From Stictocephala bisonia (Eukaryota > Arthropoda > Insecta > Hemiptera > Membracidae), in NCBI GenBank assembly GCA_035578905.1, contig JAQJVL010002559.1, forward strand, positions 1 to 64,000: DNA of 64,000 nt, written 5' to 3'. Made by a program: the position numbers and the translations under genes. Every line of letters starts with the position of its first letter. The stretch's first letter is position 1. The notes under the pieces are model-generated. The model was not told the origin of the DNA and searched no databases. It saw nothing but the letters and a program-made list of their open reading frames with translations. Positions 33,650 through 45,689 of this stretch are shown one piece after another.

Positions 33650-34042
33650 TCATGTCTTATCACTAAAAAACACAAAAGTTTTATAACTATTGACTAGATG
33701 ATGAAAGGTGAATTCTGTAGAATTGTTCCCACTCATAATAACATAGGATATGAGGCAGAGCGCTCCTTGCTGAATGTTCCTCACACCTTCATTTTGCAGT
33801 AGATGTACAAAGCGTTTGGGCAGGAATACTTGAAACTTGGGTTCATTGCCTGGAACGTATGATGCATCATTTAATGCTACTAAGACTGCATCACCAACAG
33901 CTGTATCAATCTTTCGAATATGGTGTATGATGTAGTGCTTCTGCTCCTTGAGTTCTGAACACCTCTTCGTTAGCAGCACCGAAGATTTGGATTGAGCATT
34001 GAATTTCTCAACCAAGGATTGAAGGTATTGTTGAGATGCCAT
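33650..34042 (-). CDS. Small element-encoded protein, possibly DNA-binding
   Basis: An intact 130-codon ORF. A polar N-terminal segment is followed by a beta-rich core (YIIHHIRKIDTAVGDAVLVAL, ... FQVFLPKRFVHLL). The layout of strands resembles a single OB-fold single-strand DNA-binding protein, but that is a guess from pattern, not a motif. GGGTATATATACGCC at about 34111-34125 is a plausible TATA box about 70 bp upstream. The next gene upstream reads in the same direction. One of the few unbroken genes in the element. Confidence 0.5.
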   Translation of the reverse strand: MASQQYLQSLVEKFNAQSKSSVLLTKRCSELKEQKHYIIHHIRKIDTAVGDAVLVALNDASYVPGNEPKFQVFLPKRFVHLLQNEGVRNIQQGALCLISYVIMSGNNSTEFTFHHLVNSYKTFVFFSDKT

Positions 34043-34192
34043 CTCTAGCTGATGTATATGTTTCCTCTCCGAAGTCTGACTGATACTGGTGCATAGTCAG
34101 AGGTGGTGAGGCGTATATATACCCTCCGCTATCCCTACCACTGCAATAATCTAATGGATCTTGTAAAAATCTCACCAAACGCTTGGCCTTTT

Positions 34193-34654
34193 TCAATGCA
34201 CAATTGAAATATGAATGTGCATGGTTTTTAACGTTAATACATCTTTATCAATAACTGTACTATACAAATTTCCAGACGTAAATAGGTGAATACAATTACA
34301 CTTTTGTACCCATGTGGTGTAAAATGTTTTAAACTTTGAACAGAAACAGTACATAATAGTATCTAGGGTTTTATAATCGGTAAATCCGTCTTCCCATTTT
34401 ATGTGGTGATAGTTATTTGTTAACCATCTGTTTATAATTTTCGTCTTTTTACCCAATGTTTTAAAATCAAATGGTGGTTTAAATAAAATTATGTCGTCAA
34501 CTCCGTTATTTATATCAATAAACACCAACTCTTTAACAATATACTCTTTATCGTCTCCTATGAAAGCCTGGAATTCTACCACACATGAGTTTTCCTTAAT
34601 AATGTGAACATTTTCGCTGAATTTAACCAAAGCAGATGGTATATTGTTACTCAT
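34193..34654 (-). CDS. Conserved-looking element protein, unknown function
   Basis: Read from MSNNIPSAL at 34654; a Met at 34687 is an in-frame alternative. About 153 codons without a break. Visible elements are VKELVFIDINNG, FKPPFDFKTL and a NRWLTNNYHHIKWEDG block rich in aromatic and His residues, then a C-terminal Cys-rich segment (MYCFCSKF, KCNCIHLF). I do not recognise an enzyme family with confidence. It sits in the minus-strand gene row between two other element genes. Confidence 0.5.
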   Translation of the reverse strand: MSNNIPSALVKFSENVHIIKENSCVVEFQAFIGDDKEYIVKELVFIDINNGVDDIILFKPPFDFKTLGKKTKIINRWLTNNYHHIKWEDGFTDYKTLDTIMYCFCSKFKTFYTTWVQKCNCIHLFTSGNLYSTVIDKDVLTLKTMHIHISIVH

Positions 34655-34796
34655 TGTAACACGACAGTGAACTGGTTTCCACACCACGGTAGATAAGTTA
34701 TAATATCAGGCCGTACAGTTGCCGGCTTGCTGTTGTATATTTAACGTGGGCACCATCTCCAGATAGACTTACTTCCACGGATTGAAATATGATACT

Positions 34797-35559
34797 TTAG
34801 TCTGAAAGGTCTTCCTTTGAATACACATGTTCTTTTTGCAGGTCTTGTTTATTCATCAAATTGATATAATCCCTTAAACCTCGCCACACTTCAACTTCGT
34901 AAGGGATTCTGTTAAAGATGGATGTGTTGATAGTACTATAGAGAATAGGCACATCATGTTGTGTTTCCATTGTAATTTTGAAGACTTGGTTCTGAAAATG
35001 CTAATTTATTTACATATCTGGTTACAGGTGAAGCAATAGCGTATAAAATTAAGAATTCTTGCTGTGTTAGTTGTAGTTTATCTTCATGTTTGCTTAAGTT
35101 TCTAATTCGTACTTGCTGGTCTCCACGTTGCTTAAAAAAATCAATCTCAATGTTGCTATCCAACAATCTTACATTAGTTTTTCGTCCAATTATATTGTTG
35201 GCTAAATAGCATTCAATTAGATGTGAGTGTTTAACAAATGAGTCCCAAGCTGTCTCTGAAAACTGTACAGATTTTGGTCCGTGGTGTAAGATAACAGTAG
35301 GTAAATATCCTAAAGACTTAACAAGACGTGTTAGTAAAACTTTACTCATACATGTTGATATAGGGTACATAACGCGGAGAAAAACTTCTGCCAAAAGCGC
35401 AATTGGTGCTTCATGTTCAATCTTCCTCTTATTATCTTTAGTATTTATAACCTTTCCCCTTTGCTCCTCCGCTTCAACGGATGTCGACTTCTCCATAACA
35501 TTATCCAATAATGGTGTCTCTGAAGTATCACTCATGGTGGATGTGCAGTGTTGCCTCAA
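34797..35559 (-). pseudogene. Element gene of unknown function, frameshifted
   Basis: The frame from 35559 runs 201 codons to 34954. Coding character then continues in another frame (FNRIPYEVEVWRGLRDYI) to 34797, so one frameshift near 34960 is inferred. The N-terminus is acidic and Lys-rich (residues ~20-50). A GGGTATAAACAGTC box lies about 35 bp upstream of the ATG and looks like a core promoter. No domain recognised. Confidence 0.45.
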
Positions 35560-35635
35560 TCACAACTAAAAATTTGTGCACACTTCGACTGTTTATACCC
35601 TCCTTTTAGGTAAAAGAAGAATTTCAATCCTTTTC

Positions 35636-36862
35636 CTATAATACCATATTAACAACTCCTGTTAAAGGCGTATATGTGACGATCTTGTCATGTAGAATCA
35701 AACAGTACGCACTTGTATTGTTCGGTAAATTGGCTTCAAACTCAAGTTCCAACTTTATTTCAACACTAGATGATTTTACAGACTCATTTTGTATAGAAAA
35801 ATCTATGACTACAATAGGCGCTATGGAATTGAATTCTTCAGGAGACAACAGTGGAGTGTTTACTTTACCATAATACGAGTTCTGGAATCGTGCGTAAATT
35901 TCATACAACACACTATATCTCTTCGTATCAAAGGAAATGTGCAAGTTGTCATATGGGAAGAGTTGTGATTAAAAAAAAAATACAATTTGTCAACTTGCAT
36001 TGTCAAATTGTCCTGTGTTAGCTGTGATGTTGTTTCTTCGATTAGTTTGCATACTAAATATTACATATCTAGGATTTTCTAAATGAGTTGATGTCTTAAC
36101 AGTCCATGAGTGTCGCTGAGTTGCAGGGAGAATTGGATATTCATGCAATTCCCAACTTCTAAAAGGTAGAAAAATGTCACGATCCACCTTCAGCTGTTTT
36201 AGCAAAGTAATTCTATGAGTGTCTGATAGTCTTAGATGTGGTACTCTCCTTACTACTTTCAGTAGGGTTAAGCTCCATTCCAAGTTGTCATTTTTAGCGC
36301 CTGCAGGGGCTACAATCGCATCTTTATCACTTGGTGCGCGTAAAAGCACTAATTCTTGTTTAACGTTGATGATTATTCGTTTGTAGTCCTCAGCGAATCC
36401 TATCAGCAGTTTTGGTGGTATATGAAAATCAAAACTCCCATCACTGTTTGGCACAATACTTTCCTTCTTTGGTGCAACTCATCCTGCTACTTGTAGAAAG
36501 CAGCTTTCATTAGGAATTATAGATGTTAATCCTTTTAACGTTGTGGCAATGCCAACTTTTTTAGTAAAGTCAACAGTAACAACTGATAATTCATACCGGA
36601 TTTCATCAAACAAATAGGCTATAGGATTATTGATAAATGGTACAGTAATTCCGGATGTTGTTCCATCCTTCTTGGTTATTTTCCCTTCGACATAGAGTTA
36701 GCTCTCTGATGGTAGAGTGTAAATGTCTTTTTGTTGAATAGGGATACGAATTTTATCATTATTTTTTAGTTTTGATGAAGCGTAAGGGTTGTGTGTATGA
36801 GACTCCTTCTCCCAAAGACTCTCGTAGAATATAAGACCGTGGGTTATATCACGAATATCCAT
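35636..36862 (-). pseudogene. Major-capsid-like protein gene (broken)
   Basis: From an ATG at 36862 a frame of about 400 codons runs to 35636, with stops at 36698-36700 and 36479-36481 and a frame change near 35950-35990. Recognisable blocks are PFRSWELHEYPILPATQRHS, HSWTVKTSTHLENPRYVIF, VVIDFSIQNESVK and SAYCLILHDKIVTYTPLTGV. I associate this block order with the putative major capsid protein of arthropod adintovirus/Polinton-like elements. Position next to the penton-like and protease genes supports the role. The identification is from memory of the pattern and was not checked by structure. Confidence 0.65.
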
Positions 36863-36997
36863 AGTATTTTATGTTAAATCCTAAATCTTCTAGAAATTGA
36901 TGATTATCAATTATTAACTCGTCAGCTGTCAATGAGCTACTGGCTCTATCAAAACGTGATCCTGTCTATTTTAAAAGATAATCCCATTTACTTATTT

Positions 36998-37680
36998 TTA
37001 CACTTTTGCTTTTAAATGAATCCTGACAGTAATAGTCTCTTCTCTAAAGTCAATAGCGTTTCCGTCTTGTTCCAATATGTCCAGGACCATGTCTGAGACG
37101 TAACTGGTGTTCAGCGGCAAGTACACGAGATTGTTAGGTTTCTCAATAATTTTAAAACCTGGTGGAACGGATGGGTAGAAAGTATGCAATATGTGATTAT
37201 TTTCTCCATTTTTGTATGATACTTGCACAATATTGCATACAACATTGATAGCGTTCACCTTTAGAATATTCACAGTGTTTTTACCTGTGTACCGTTCATT
37301 AGATTTTAGCATCGGCGTTGTTTTAGGAAAACCTAATAAACTGCCAATTTCTCCGTTCTTTAAGTGTTGTTGTTGCCTGTAATTGAAATGTCTTATTTAC
37401 CAAGCATTTCTTGTAACATTCTATTTATATCATTTATCTCATATGAACCTGTTGGTAAATGTAATTCTTCAAGTTTCACTACCTTTCCATTGTTGTCAAC
37501 ACTTCTTGAGTAATTGAGTTTGTTATTAACGTGTTATGTTATGTTTGGAATAGAGTTTTACGTTGTAAAATCCAGCAGTGCTGCTTTCCATAATTTTATT
37601 TTTTGCAATCTTAACGCAGGAAAAAGTACAGTGCGCAATGTTGATGAATTCCCTGTAATGGACACTGTATACAAAGACAT
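36998..37680 (-). pseudogene. Penton-like minor capsid protein gene (broken)
   Basis: The ATG at 37680 opens MSLYTVSITGNSS, two bases after the protease stop. The frame meets several stops, and the longest intact piece is 37312-36998. Blocks: LPTGSYEINDINRML, IGSLLGF, VPPGFKIIEKPNNLVYLPLN and IDFREETITVRIHL at the end. This layout matches the second capsid protein (penton/vertex) of Polinton and adintovirus-like elements as I know them. At least two stops and two frame changes are seen. Confidence 0.6.
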
Positions 37681-37681
37681 C

Positions 37682-38269
37682 TTAAAGCTGACTAACACTT
37701 GTAGCTAAGAACTCTAAACATAAATGTCCACAAATAGATGTATCTGACGGTTGTTGTCTTGTGTAATTGTAGTATATATGATCAATAGGACTAAAGTAAT
37801 ATATAAGTTCTTTCGGAGGTGGGAGGTCTCCAAAACTGTCAAATTAGAATACAGTCTCACTAAGTTTCTTGTAACATACCCAATGGGTTCCAGCTCCTTC
37901 TCTATTATCAAGATTGACAACACCGGTTTCAATTTCTTTGATATCTCGTGATAAAATGTCTTTCATAGAAACACCTCTAAAGAATGGTATTTTTAAACAA
38001 TCTGCATACTGCAGTAAGGCTTTGTTACTTAACGCTTGATTTGCTAATATTAGTTTTTTCTTATTGTTTGGTACACACGGTAAGGTTTTTAAATAAAGAC
38101 CATTTCCCTTTTTTAACACGGACCATATTGAAGTCTTCCTACTGTTCCTTTTCTTAGCGTTCCTTTTCTTTCCTCTGCTTAAAGCACCGCCAACGGTTTT
38201 CTGCGGCCGCTTTCTACTTTTCTTTTTACAACCACCAAACGTTGTTTTCCCTTTCATAGCTGCTGCCAC
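37682..38269 (-). pseudogene. Adenain-type cysteine protease with basic N-terminus (frameshifted)
   Basis: The N-terminal ~50 residues are Lys/Arg-rich (KKSRKRPQKTVGGAL). The protease begins near residue 75 with KIPFFRGVSMKDIL and carries GTHWVCYKK, the catalytic His block. After a frameshift near 37850 the sequence gives FDSFGDLPPP, NYTRQQ and ICGHLCLEFL, supplying the acidic residue, Gln and Cys of the adenovirus-type maturation protease. This enzyme cleaves capsid precursors during virion maturation. The stop at 37682 is 2 bases before the penton-like ATG, so the two were tightly linked. Only one break separates the catalytic parts. Confidence 0.75.
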
Positions 38270-38560
38270 CGCTAAAGTTGCTGCTCTTTAGCCAACACTA
38301 GCGTCTATTGATTTCACTCTATTCCAAGCTTTTTCTGCTAGGAATTTGTCCGCCACTGTTCTATTAGCAGAATCGCTAAACTTTGAGTACGCTATATCGT
38401 GTTCTCTGCACGCTTGATCCAATTTATTATTCTGGTATCACCTCGTGCTGGTCTTTTTTGTAGTTTTGTTCCTGGTCCGCAGTATGGATAACCTCCGGAA
38501 AGATGAAGCTCTATAGGTAGTGCGTCTATCGCAGTGTTGACAATTGCTCCAACAGGTTTA
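38270..38560 (-). pseudogene. Parvovirus-type phospholipase A2 domain (broken)
   Basis: IELHLSGGYPYCGPGTKL at about 38508-38461 is the calcium-binding loop of the viral PLA2 family. After a frameshift near 38430 comes ACREHDIAYSKF at about 38416-38375 with the catalytic HD pair. The domain lets virions breach endosomal membranes in parvoviruses, and related domains are reported in adintoviruses. The frame then runs in phase into the basic protein and protease, separated only by a TAA at 38288-38290. Confidence 0.7.
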
Positions 38561-39287
38561 TTTTTTCAAAGGATTAAATATATGGGATAGAGTTGAAAAT
38601 TCTGTCCGTCCACATTTTATAACGTGATGTTATATCACGAATAAGCCTTGATAGTTCTTCTAAATGTTTTTTTATTTGCATGGAGTAATGACAGTGCATC
38701 ATAATAATATCTTAATATATATTTAGTTATTCTACAACACCTTTCATTTTCCTTAGTCTACCTGTTATATTCCTCCCATTTCTTTTTTCGAGACCTGCTA
38801 TGATCAGCTTCCACCACTTCCATCAAACAGTCCTAATGCGTGTTACCTAGATTTGTTTTATTATTGTTGCTAATAAATTTATATTTGTACTATCAAAATC
38901 TTTTTTAATAAACTTTCGCTTTATTTTATTTCTTTTAGAGGAATAGGTTCCAACCTTTTCTTAGAAGTTTGCTTTTCGCTTTTTTACTGAGCACTTCTTG
39001 GTGTAAATAGCTGAGAGATTAAATTTTTATTACTCTTTAAAGGAAACATTTTTATGCATAGGTGCAGTTCTGGTGCATAAGTTTTACGTCGTGAATTAGT
39101 ATGTAGACAAAATTTCTTAAATGTTTTTTAAATAAAGTGTTGTATAGTTCTCTGGCTTGGTATTTGAATATTAATTCAATATAAACTTTAGTTCATTTTG
39201 ATATTTCTTTTCTCCAATCTATATATTTTCTTTGTCATCAACGTTAAAGTTTTTATTTCAAATCTTTAAACATCCTTATTCAAGTAG
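38561..39287. other. Element interior, no gene recognised
   Basis: Low-complexity, T-rich on the plus strand. Small Lys-rich minus-strand frames exist but no domain is seen. Confidence 0.4.
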
Positions 39288-39536
39288 CTATAGTGCCATA
39301 GGCATATTTTTTTTAGGTGTTGGAATGGCAGCCTTTTTATTATAGTAAATTTTTTCCTCCAACAGAACACCTGTTAATTGTATAGCTAATCCTAATTTGC
39401 TAATGTTGGATAGGACTGGAATGTTCGCTTTCTTCCCTTCTTCTGCTTGGTTTCTGCTATCGTCTGCCTTTGCGTAGCTACCTCCAGTTAGGGTCTGGTT
39501 CGGTATTTTCTTCTTCATCTTCACGATCTGATCCAA
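39288..39536 (-). CDS. Short ORF of unknown function
   Basis: Eighty-two codons, Lys-rich, with no recognised domain. It lies in the minus-strand gene row upstream of the PLA2 region and may be a fragment of a structural protein. Support is weak. Confidence 0.25.
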   Translation of the reverse strand: MDQIVKMKKKIPNQTLTGGSYAKADDSRNQAEEGKKANIPVLSNISKLGLAIQLTGVLLEEKIYYNKKAAIPTPKKNMPMAL

Positions 39537-42179
39537 TCCTAATCAGGTTGTTTCAGATTCTTCCACTTTTAAATCATACACTCATTATACTTTTCTATCT
39601 TTGGTAATGGTAATTTTAAATCACCATCTGTAGGAGAATTTAGTTGACTTACTCCCTGAACTAGTTCCTTAAGGTGCTGGTCATTGTTTTAATGGTTGGT
39701 GTCCAAATATTTCTCACCTCTCTCTTATACCCTTTCTCAAAGCTCTGTCTTTTCTTGCATAGTAGAATCACTTAGCACATTTATCTCTTTTAACGTCTTT
39801 TTGCATCAACCCAAGGTTACGTAGGTGTGGAGTGGTAGTAAATGTGAACACGTTTATCATATAATATGGGTATTATTGCATACTTATCAAACCTATGCGA
39901 CTTTCGTCCACTTTTAAGGTCATAATCCTTTTTTTATCAAAACATATCAGATAAAGTATCTGATCACGCTATTCAACGTAACACTTTGAAAACTTTTTAA
40001 TTAATTAAATCTCGGAACCAAACGTGATCCGTTATATACATGCTTCAGATTTGTTCATCTTGTTGTGAACAATATCAAAAGGTTGACTTTATCGCAGTAT
40101 AAGTGTTTAGGTTATCTTACTGTATATGCTTTGACCTATGCAAAAACAATCTATTTTATTGGCTCCCATGAAAAATAGTTTCTAAATTGTAAAGTGGTTT
40201 TTACAAGACACATCATCTAATATTATAAATTGAAATAAGGTTCAGCTTGAGATTGGTTTGCATTATTTTTTCGTTACTGTCGTATTATTCATACTTACAT
40301 CAGGTATGTTCAAGAAAGTATTTTGCGAATCTATTGGTACTTTGGTTAGTTTAAGTACATGCTAAAAATAATATAAGTTGTTAAATATTAATTCGTTTTG
40401 ATTTGTGATGAAGGTTATTTAAAACATTGTTTTTCCGCAATTGGATGGGACCGTGACTAAAACATCTAAAAAGTATAAGGCAAGCAATGGACAGTGCTTT
40501 CATTTAAGTATGGTAGAGTAACTTGGTCTTACTGTTAGATTCATTCTATGTTATTTATCATGGAATATGTTCCTTAAATGAATATGTATTTTTCGTATTC
40601 AATGTTTCGTATTACACTCTACTGTGTTTAGACTAAACTAAATACTTTTTATCAAATCCAAAGAATCTGACTTTTATTAATAACACAAGCCCCATACGCA
40701 ATAAATAGCTTACTTTCTTCCTTTTCAGTACCTTTTCTACTAAATAAAACATTACCAACAAAAGACGTTATCCAATTCATGAAACGTAGGAAACCTACAT
40801 TCCTAAAATCTATAACTTTCTTATCTTAATGAATATTTGTTATTTGGAAAGTCGTTGGTTGTACTTGATGGATTGTAAAGACTTTTTCGTCGCTCCAATT
40901 TTGCTATTACATTTTACGAAAAAACAATCTGATGATCGTAAGGAGTATTTTAACAAAGTCTTTATGGATATGATGAAGAAATATAACATAAACCATTGTA
41001 CTGACATATGCCTACTTTATCTCCGATCATCTGCTAAAGTTTTTGGTTGTTCTTTTATCATCTTAAGTTTGGTTGTTCTTTATATTACATTTTTAATCTT
41101 TCTTCATCAATTTCTACTTCCATTACTTCAACAGGAAATTTCATTCTATAGTTCATATAGAAGGTGTTATTGTACTCGCTTAAGTAAATTTGTCAATAAT
41201 ACTAAACTTGCTTACCTTCCTAACTGACAAACATTTTATACATAGCTCCCTTTTAGGGTTTCGGTTTAATAACCATTTTAATGATAGTCTGATTTTATTT
41301 CCTTGATTTTTGTTGAGTAATGGTCTTATGTTACTTAATTCTTCTTCATATTCCATAAAGAAATTTGTTAAAATTATTCCTTCACCTTCTCATAAGTTTT
41401 TAAATGTTTAACTACAGGTCCCCCTCTTTTTAATTTTTTTTTCCATTGTCATCAGTCACAGCTCTTTTTACGGTTTTATCTTGTAACGGAGCAGGCTGCA
41501 TTGGAACTTTTGTAAAAACAAGTTTATAAATGTTAAAATGTAAATGGAATCCTTGTTTAATTCTGCCTATAAAGGTTTGTACCTCTATCTAATCTGCTTG
41601 ATACAAAAGCATTTATCTCTTTTGGGATAGTATTCCTCATAGTAGACAAATGTCTTACTTCTAGCTGAGTTTGTAGCACCAGCTACGTTAAAACCTCACT
41701 TTTAGTGTCATCTTGGTATTACAAAAGCAAACCTCTAACCAGTATTCCTCAATCTCTGTTTAACATCCTTGCAGGGTGAATATTATTTAAATTACAGCTT
41801 TTTAAATAATTATGCCACTACCTTTTAAAATCGGGTCAAGGTCATTTAAAATCTAAAATTTGTTTCCCTTATAAAAGGGCGTTTTTGCCCTCATTAATAA
41901 TGCTGGTAAAAGGACTTGTCATTTATCTATTATATTGAGTGGTGTGTCTCAAAAAGGTTAGTTGTGTGTAGTTTATATCAAGTATATGTCTGTTTGTATA
42001 TAGTGGGCTGTTTGAGCCGTTCTTCATTTCGGTCTTCAGCTGAATAGCTGATGATTGAAAACGCTCGTATATGGTGTTTAATGTTGCAATCACTTCTTCA
42101 CTCTCAAAGGGGGGGTTTCAACCTATGCCAAAAATCAATCATCGCAGGAAGGGGTGTTAATCCGCGTGCCCCACACCTA
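39537..42179. other. Element interior, heavily decayed
   Basis: The palm motifs of the DNA polymerase should lie here (downstream on the minus strand of the exonuclease part) but I could not find motif A, the KxxNSxYG block or DTD. Minus-strand coding-like words occur at about 41680-41600 (TFVYYEEYYPKRDKC) and 41540-41480, unassigned. A plus-strand ORF at 40829-41227 has no domain and is probably fortuitous. Confidence 0.35.
41834..41880 (+). promoter_or_regulatory. GGTCAAGGTCA plus TATA module
   Basis: GGTCAAGGTCA at 41834-41844 is followed about 25 bp later by CTTATAAAAGGG. The arrangement resembles a core promoter with a nuclear-receptor half-site (TCAAGGTCA). No gene was recognised directly downstream on the plus strand. 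Confidence 0.4.
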
Positions 42180-43330
42180 TATTAAATGGTTTAAATAAAG
42201 GGTATCTAGATATTAAAGAGTCTTTGTTACAATCATAATCTGGCACATGCTTGTTATTTTCCTTGAATGTCTTTTGTTACGCTTTGGGTACAATTTCTGT
42301 AAATTTCTGATTCCACCATTAATAACCACATCGATATCGTTTAATAGATATGTTTCGCATTTGGTCTCTTTTTATCAATACTCTGCCAAAGCTTAAACCT
42401 GGGAGAAGGTGTAATAAGTGTAATGGATACCAATCGTATGCTTTCATACAGTATTAAGAAAATATTACTTCATACACATCGCAGAGAGTGGTTACATCAA
42501 GCTTCACATAGAAGTCGCTTGTAATCCCTAAGGTCTTCTCATGCCTAGTCTCTTTACAAACTTGAAAGGTGCGTGCTTTGCTTCTTTTCAAGAGCAAGAT
42601 ATGAATTTCTTCATTCAGTTTCTGTTATAAAATTGATTTATAGGTCCGCGTAAACGATGACGCTTTAATTATATTCTTTTTTATTCTAAGCTGTCATATA
42701 TAATCGTATGGGAAAACTCCTTTTCTTAGGTATTATAAATTAAATCATAAGTCAGAGTTACAATCTTGGAGGGTATGAATTAAATCTTCTTTTTTTATGT
42801 TTTCAAACTATTTTGATAAGGATAGAAAGCAATGATTCGCAAAGAGTCAACAAATTCTTAATCTATTTTTCATTTACTTTTTTTAGAATACTTATTAATT
42901 TTTTCCATGCTGGTAGCTAACACATCTGATACTTCCATTAATCTCTTACCCAAATCTGTGGAAACTATAAAATGTGATCATACCCGCTCAAAATTATGGA
43001 TGAATAACCAGGTATATAAAGCGAGGTAGTTTGTCAATTATGTACTTAGTATTGCCACGAAGCTCCACGGTTACAAGCCTGTTAAGTGACTATACTGGGT
43101 AGCGGCGTCTTGTTGATTATTAGAGAAAAACAACCATAACACAAGTAGCATTGTGTGCAAAGCGTAATGCGTCTCAAATTATGAAGATCTGTCAAGCGGG
43201 AGCATTGAGGTTTTAATGCGGGGAGTATAATACATTCCACCTTTGTTTGCGATATCGTACAGTTTATCTACAAACATTTCTGGCTGCTTTTGTCGCCACT
43301 GTACATTGAGGGTAATGATGTTAAACATAA
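42180..43330 (-). pseudogene. Protein-primed DNA polymerase B of the element, exonuclease part
   Basis: Several minus-strand frames give the ordered signature of Polinton/adintovirus PolB: a TGYN-like exonuclease II word near 43070, GVFPYDYI at 42720-42698, YVKLDVTTLCDVYE (exonuclease III type) at 42511-42469, and PLHLLHLLPGLSFG at about 42425-42385. This enzyme replicates the linear genome from terminal-protein primers. Palm motifs are missing, with at least four frame changes, so only the N-terminal half is recognisable. It lies upstream of the capsid genes in the same orientation. Confidence 0.65.
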
Positions 43331-45119
43331 AGCCTTAATTGGTTTCACTCATTGTTGATTTTATTAAAATTGCAGTATGAATTTAGGGTTGTGAATATGA
43401 CTATTTGGTTCGCACGTCGATTGGTTCTGCACTTAGCGATATCCTAAAGGGAGAAATGAAAGATTATAAATTGATTACACAACAATAGGTATTCAACTAA
43501 CCTGCTGACAAACCTTTGGGAAATTCAAACCATGCAACGATCTTAGATGAGTGGTATAATATTCGTGCACACTTCCTTTCTGTCTGCACATGATAGTTGA
43601 TGTTCTTGAAGCCTGTTGGATGGATCTCCTCACAAGAGATTCCTCATAGTGAAGCAGAAACATCTTTTAACATACAGTTTTTCGATGTTCAATTTTGACC
43701 AATTGGTGTTAGCTAACTAAAGCATCTTATAATCTTTGAATGTATACATAAATGTGAAAAATCATCTCCATTTTCGTATGGAAGCAAATCGGTGTGATTA
43801 ATTCTTTTAACTGGTGCTAATGGAGAGGTTACACATATATGTATTATGCTAATGCCAAAAATATCTAGAGATGTTGCAGGACTTTAATTTTGTAAACCTC
43901 TTAATATCTGATAAAGAAACAGGATACGTCATAACCACTTGTTACTTTTTTCCTATCTTGATTGTATATTAGCGCTTTTTAACTTGGAGACTGTATCTAG
44001 CGACATTTCGATGTTACAATGTTTCGGTTTGATGACTTTAGATCCTACCATAAACCTAACCAGGCCTGTTGTTAGATCAATTTTTGCTGGGGAGTTTCAT
44101 TAGGCCAGTATCTAAAGGCATTCATTTATCATAATTCTTTTACATTTATGCAAGCTTAGTATTAGAAATATTTTCAGGATAGGACTTTCTATGTAGCTGA
44201 CTACTATTATCACCATACCCGTGTTTATGCACTCTTATATCCATGCCAATATATATATTGCAATGAAAACTTCAGCCAGGATCCTCTACCTTCATGTTCA
44301 TATTAGTTTTGTTTCTTAATTCTCTGTCACAAGTCAATATCAACAACATCTTTTCCTGATTTGTTTTTGCTATAATTGGTTTGGTTTTTTAGTTATTAAA
44401 TGTTCTTGGTGATACTTCATTTATGGTTTTTATATAAATTTAGCGCTAGAATAAGTTTGTTAAATTTTTATTAAATTGTTAAATTGATTAAAAATCAGTC
44501 AAGATTTTAACAAAGTTTAATATTAGAAATATTTTCGATGATGTATCTCATGATCAGCAATTTTGGTTTTCGATAAGGAACATTCTTACAAATTGTAACT
44601 TTTAGAGTTCTTTTAATTTAAAGCTCCTCCTTATCCGCAGATCTTTGTAACGACTTCTGCTAGCATCTCTACTTTCAGGTATGGGTGGTGGAGCATACAT
44701 TAACTAAACGCTTGCTCTAGTGGAGGATGTCTTCCTTTTCAATTCTTGTGGAACAGCTCATGATGACATTAAAGGCAGGATTTCATCCTCAAATTTATCA
44801 CGACCTAACACCGCAAACATGCATTGCTCTCTATGTATTAGGCTATGTCTTGTGCAGAAAATGATTGTTAGCAAAACTTGTAGGTTACTTATATACTTTA
44901 GACCATCATAGAAGCCTACGTTAATGTAAAATATTGTTTAAGAATTAACATGGCGTTATAAGTTTTAATGTTACAATTCATTATGAACAGTTATGTTAAT
45001 GGTAATAGGGGGGGTCAAGGATAATCGATGATAAGCGGAAATTGATGTCAATTTACAAATCCAATGCTAATAAGCAATAGTTTGTAATTTGATCACGTTT
45101 TCCTAGAAAGTTGGCTTAG
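43331..45119. other. Element interior, no gene recognised
   Basis: Polymerase N-terminal or terminal-protein coding DNA is expected here, but decay prevents recognition. A diverged copy of the 45584-45680 inverted-repeat module lies at about 45003-45110. Confidence 0.4.
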
Positions 45120-45436
45120 TTAACTTCTCTTCCGAACTCTGGGAACAGACATCTAACTACGGTGAATAATCTGCGTTGAACCCTTGAACTACCCATTTCA
45201 ATAGTGTTAGGTGTCAAAGATGTTTTCGGTGTTGTATCACATTCTTCATAATCAGAGCTCTGTTCACTTTATCAAGGTATGCTTTCTTCAAGCAATTCCT
45301 CATCACCAGAGCTTGATGATGTCTCTTCCTCAAAGATAGAGTCATCTATCCCTGGCAGTTCCTCCATATCCTCTTCCGTTTCTTCTTCTGTGTGACAGAA
45401 ATTTGGAGGATTGTACATGATGTCGGTAAGGGCCAT
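45120..45436 (-). pseudogene. Acidic protein gene interrupted by two adjacent stops
   Basis: The ATG at 45436 starts MALTDIMYNPPNFC followed by a strongly acidic segment (EEETEEDMEELPGIDD, then EEETSSSSGDEELLEE). TGA and TAA at 45269-45274 interrupt it, and the same frame continues in a basic C-terminal half (SSRVQRRLFTVVRCLF) to TAA at 45120. Total about 103 codons. The acidic then basic layout resembles viral regulatory proteins, but no family is recognised. It lies near the right side of the element, upstream of the polymerase on the same strand. Confidence 0.4.
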
Positions 45437-45583
45437 CGTTAACAAATTAAGTGTAGGTTGAGAAAATTTTGAATATATAGAAGTATAATAAACAAAAATT
45501 ACCGTTTTCTAATTAGATGAATAATAGGATGAAGAATATATGCTGCAAGTTATGAACTATACAAACAGTTTTCTAACATAAGT

Positions 45584-45680
45584 AGGTCAAGGTCATTCAA
45601 CTGTTGGCGGAAATCGTTGTCAAATTACAAGTCAATGCTGATAGCAATGATCGTAATTTGACAACGTTTTCCTAGGGGCG
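45584..45680. promoter_or_regulatory. Cis module with 14-bp inverted repeat
   Basis: AGGTCAAGGTCA at 45584 is followed by CGTTGTCAAATTAC and, about 30 bases on, its exact complement GTAATTTGACAACG. A diverged copy of the whole module, including GGTCAAGG, GCGGAAAT and GTTTTCCTAG, lies at 45003-45110. Confidence 0.5.
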
Positions 45681-45689
45681 GGTTTACAA

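Noticed and set aside
34008..34196. 62-codon minus-strand ORF between two element genes
   Set aside because: It overlaps the start of the 33650-34042 gene and its TATA region, with no domain. Probably leader DNA.
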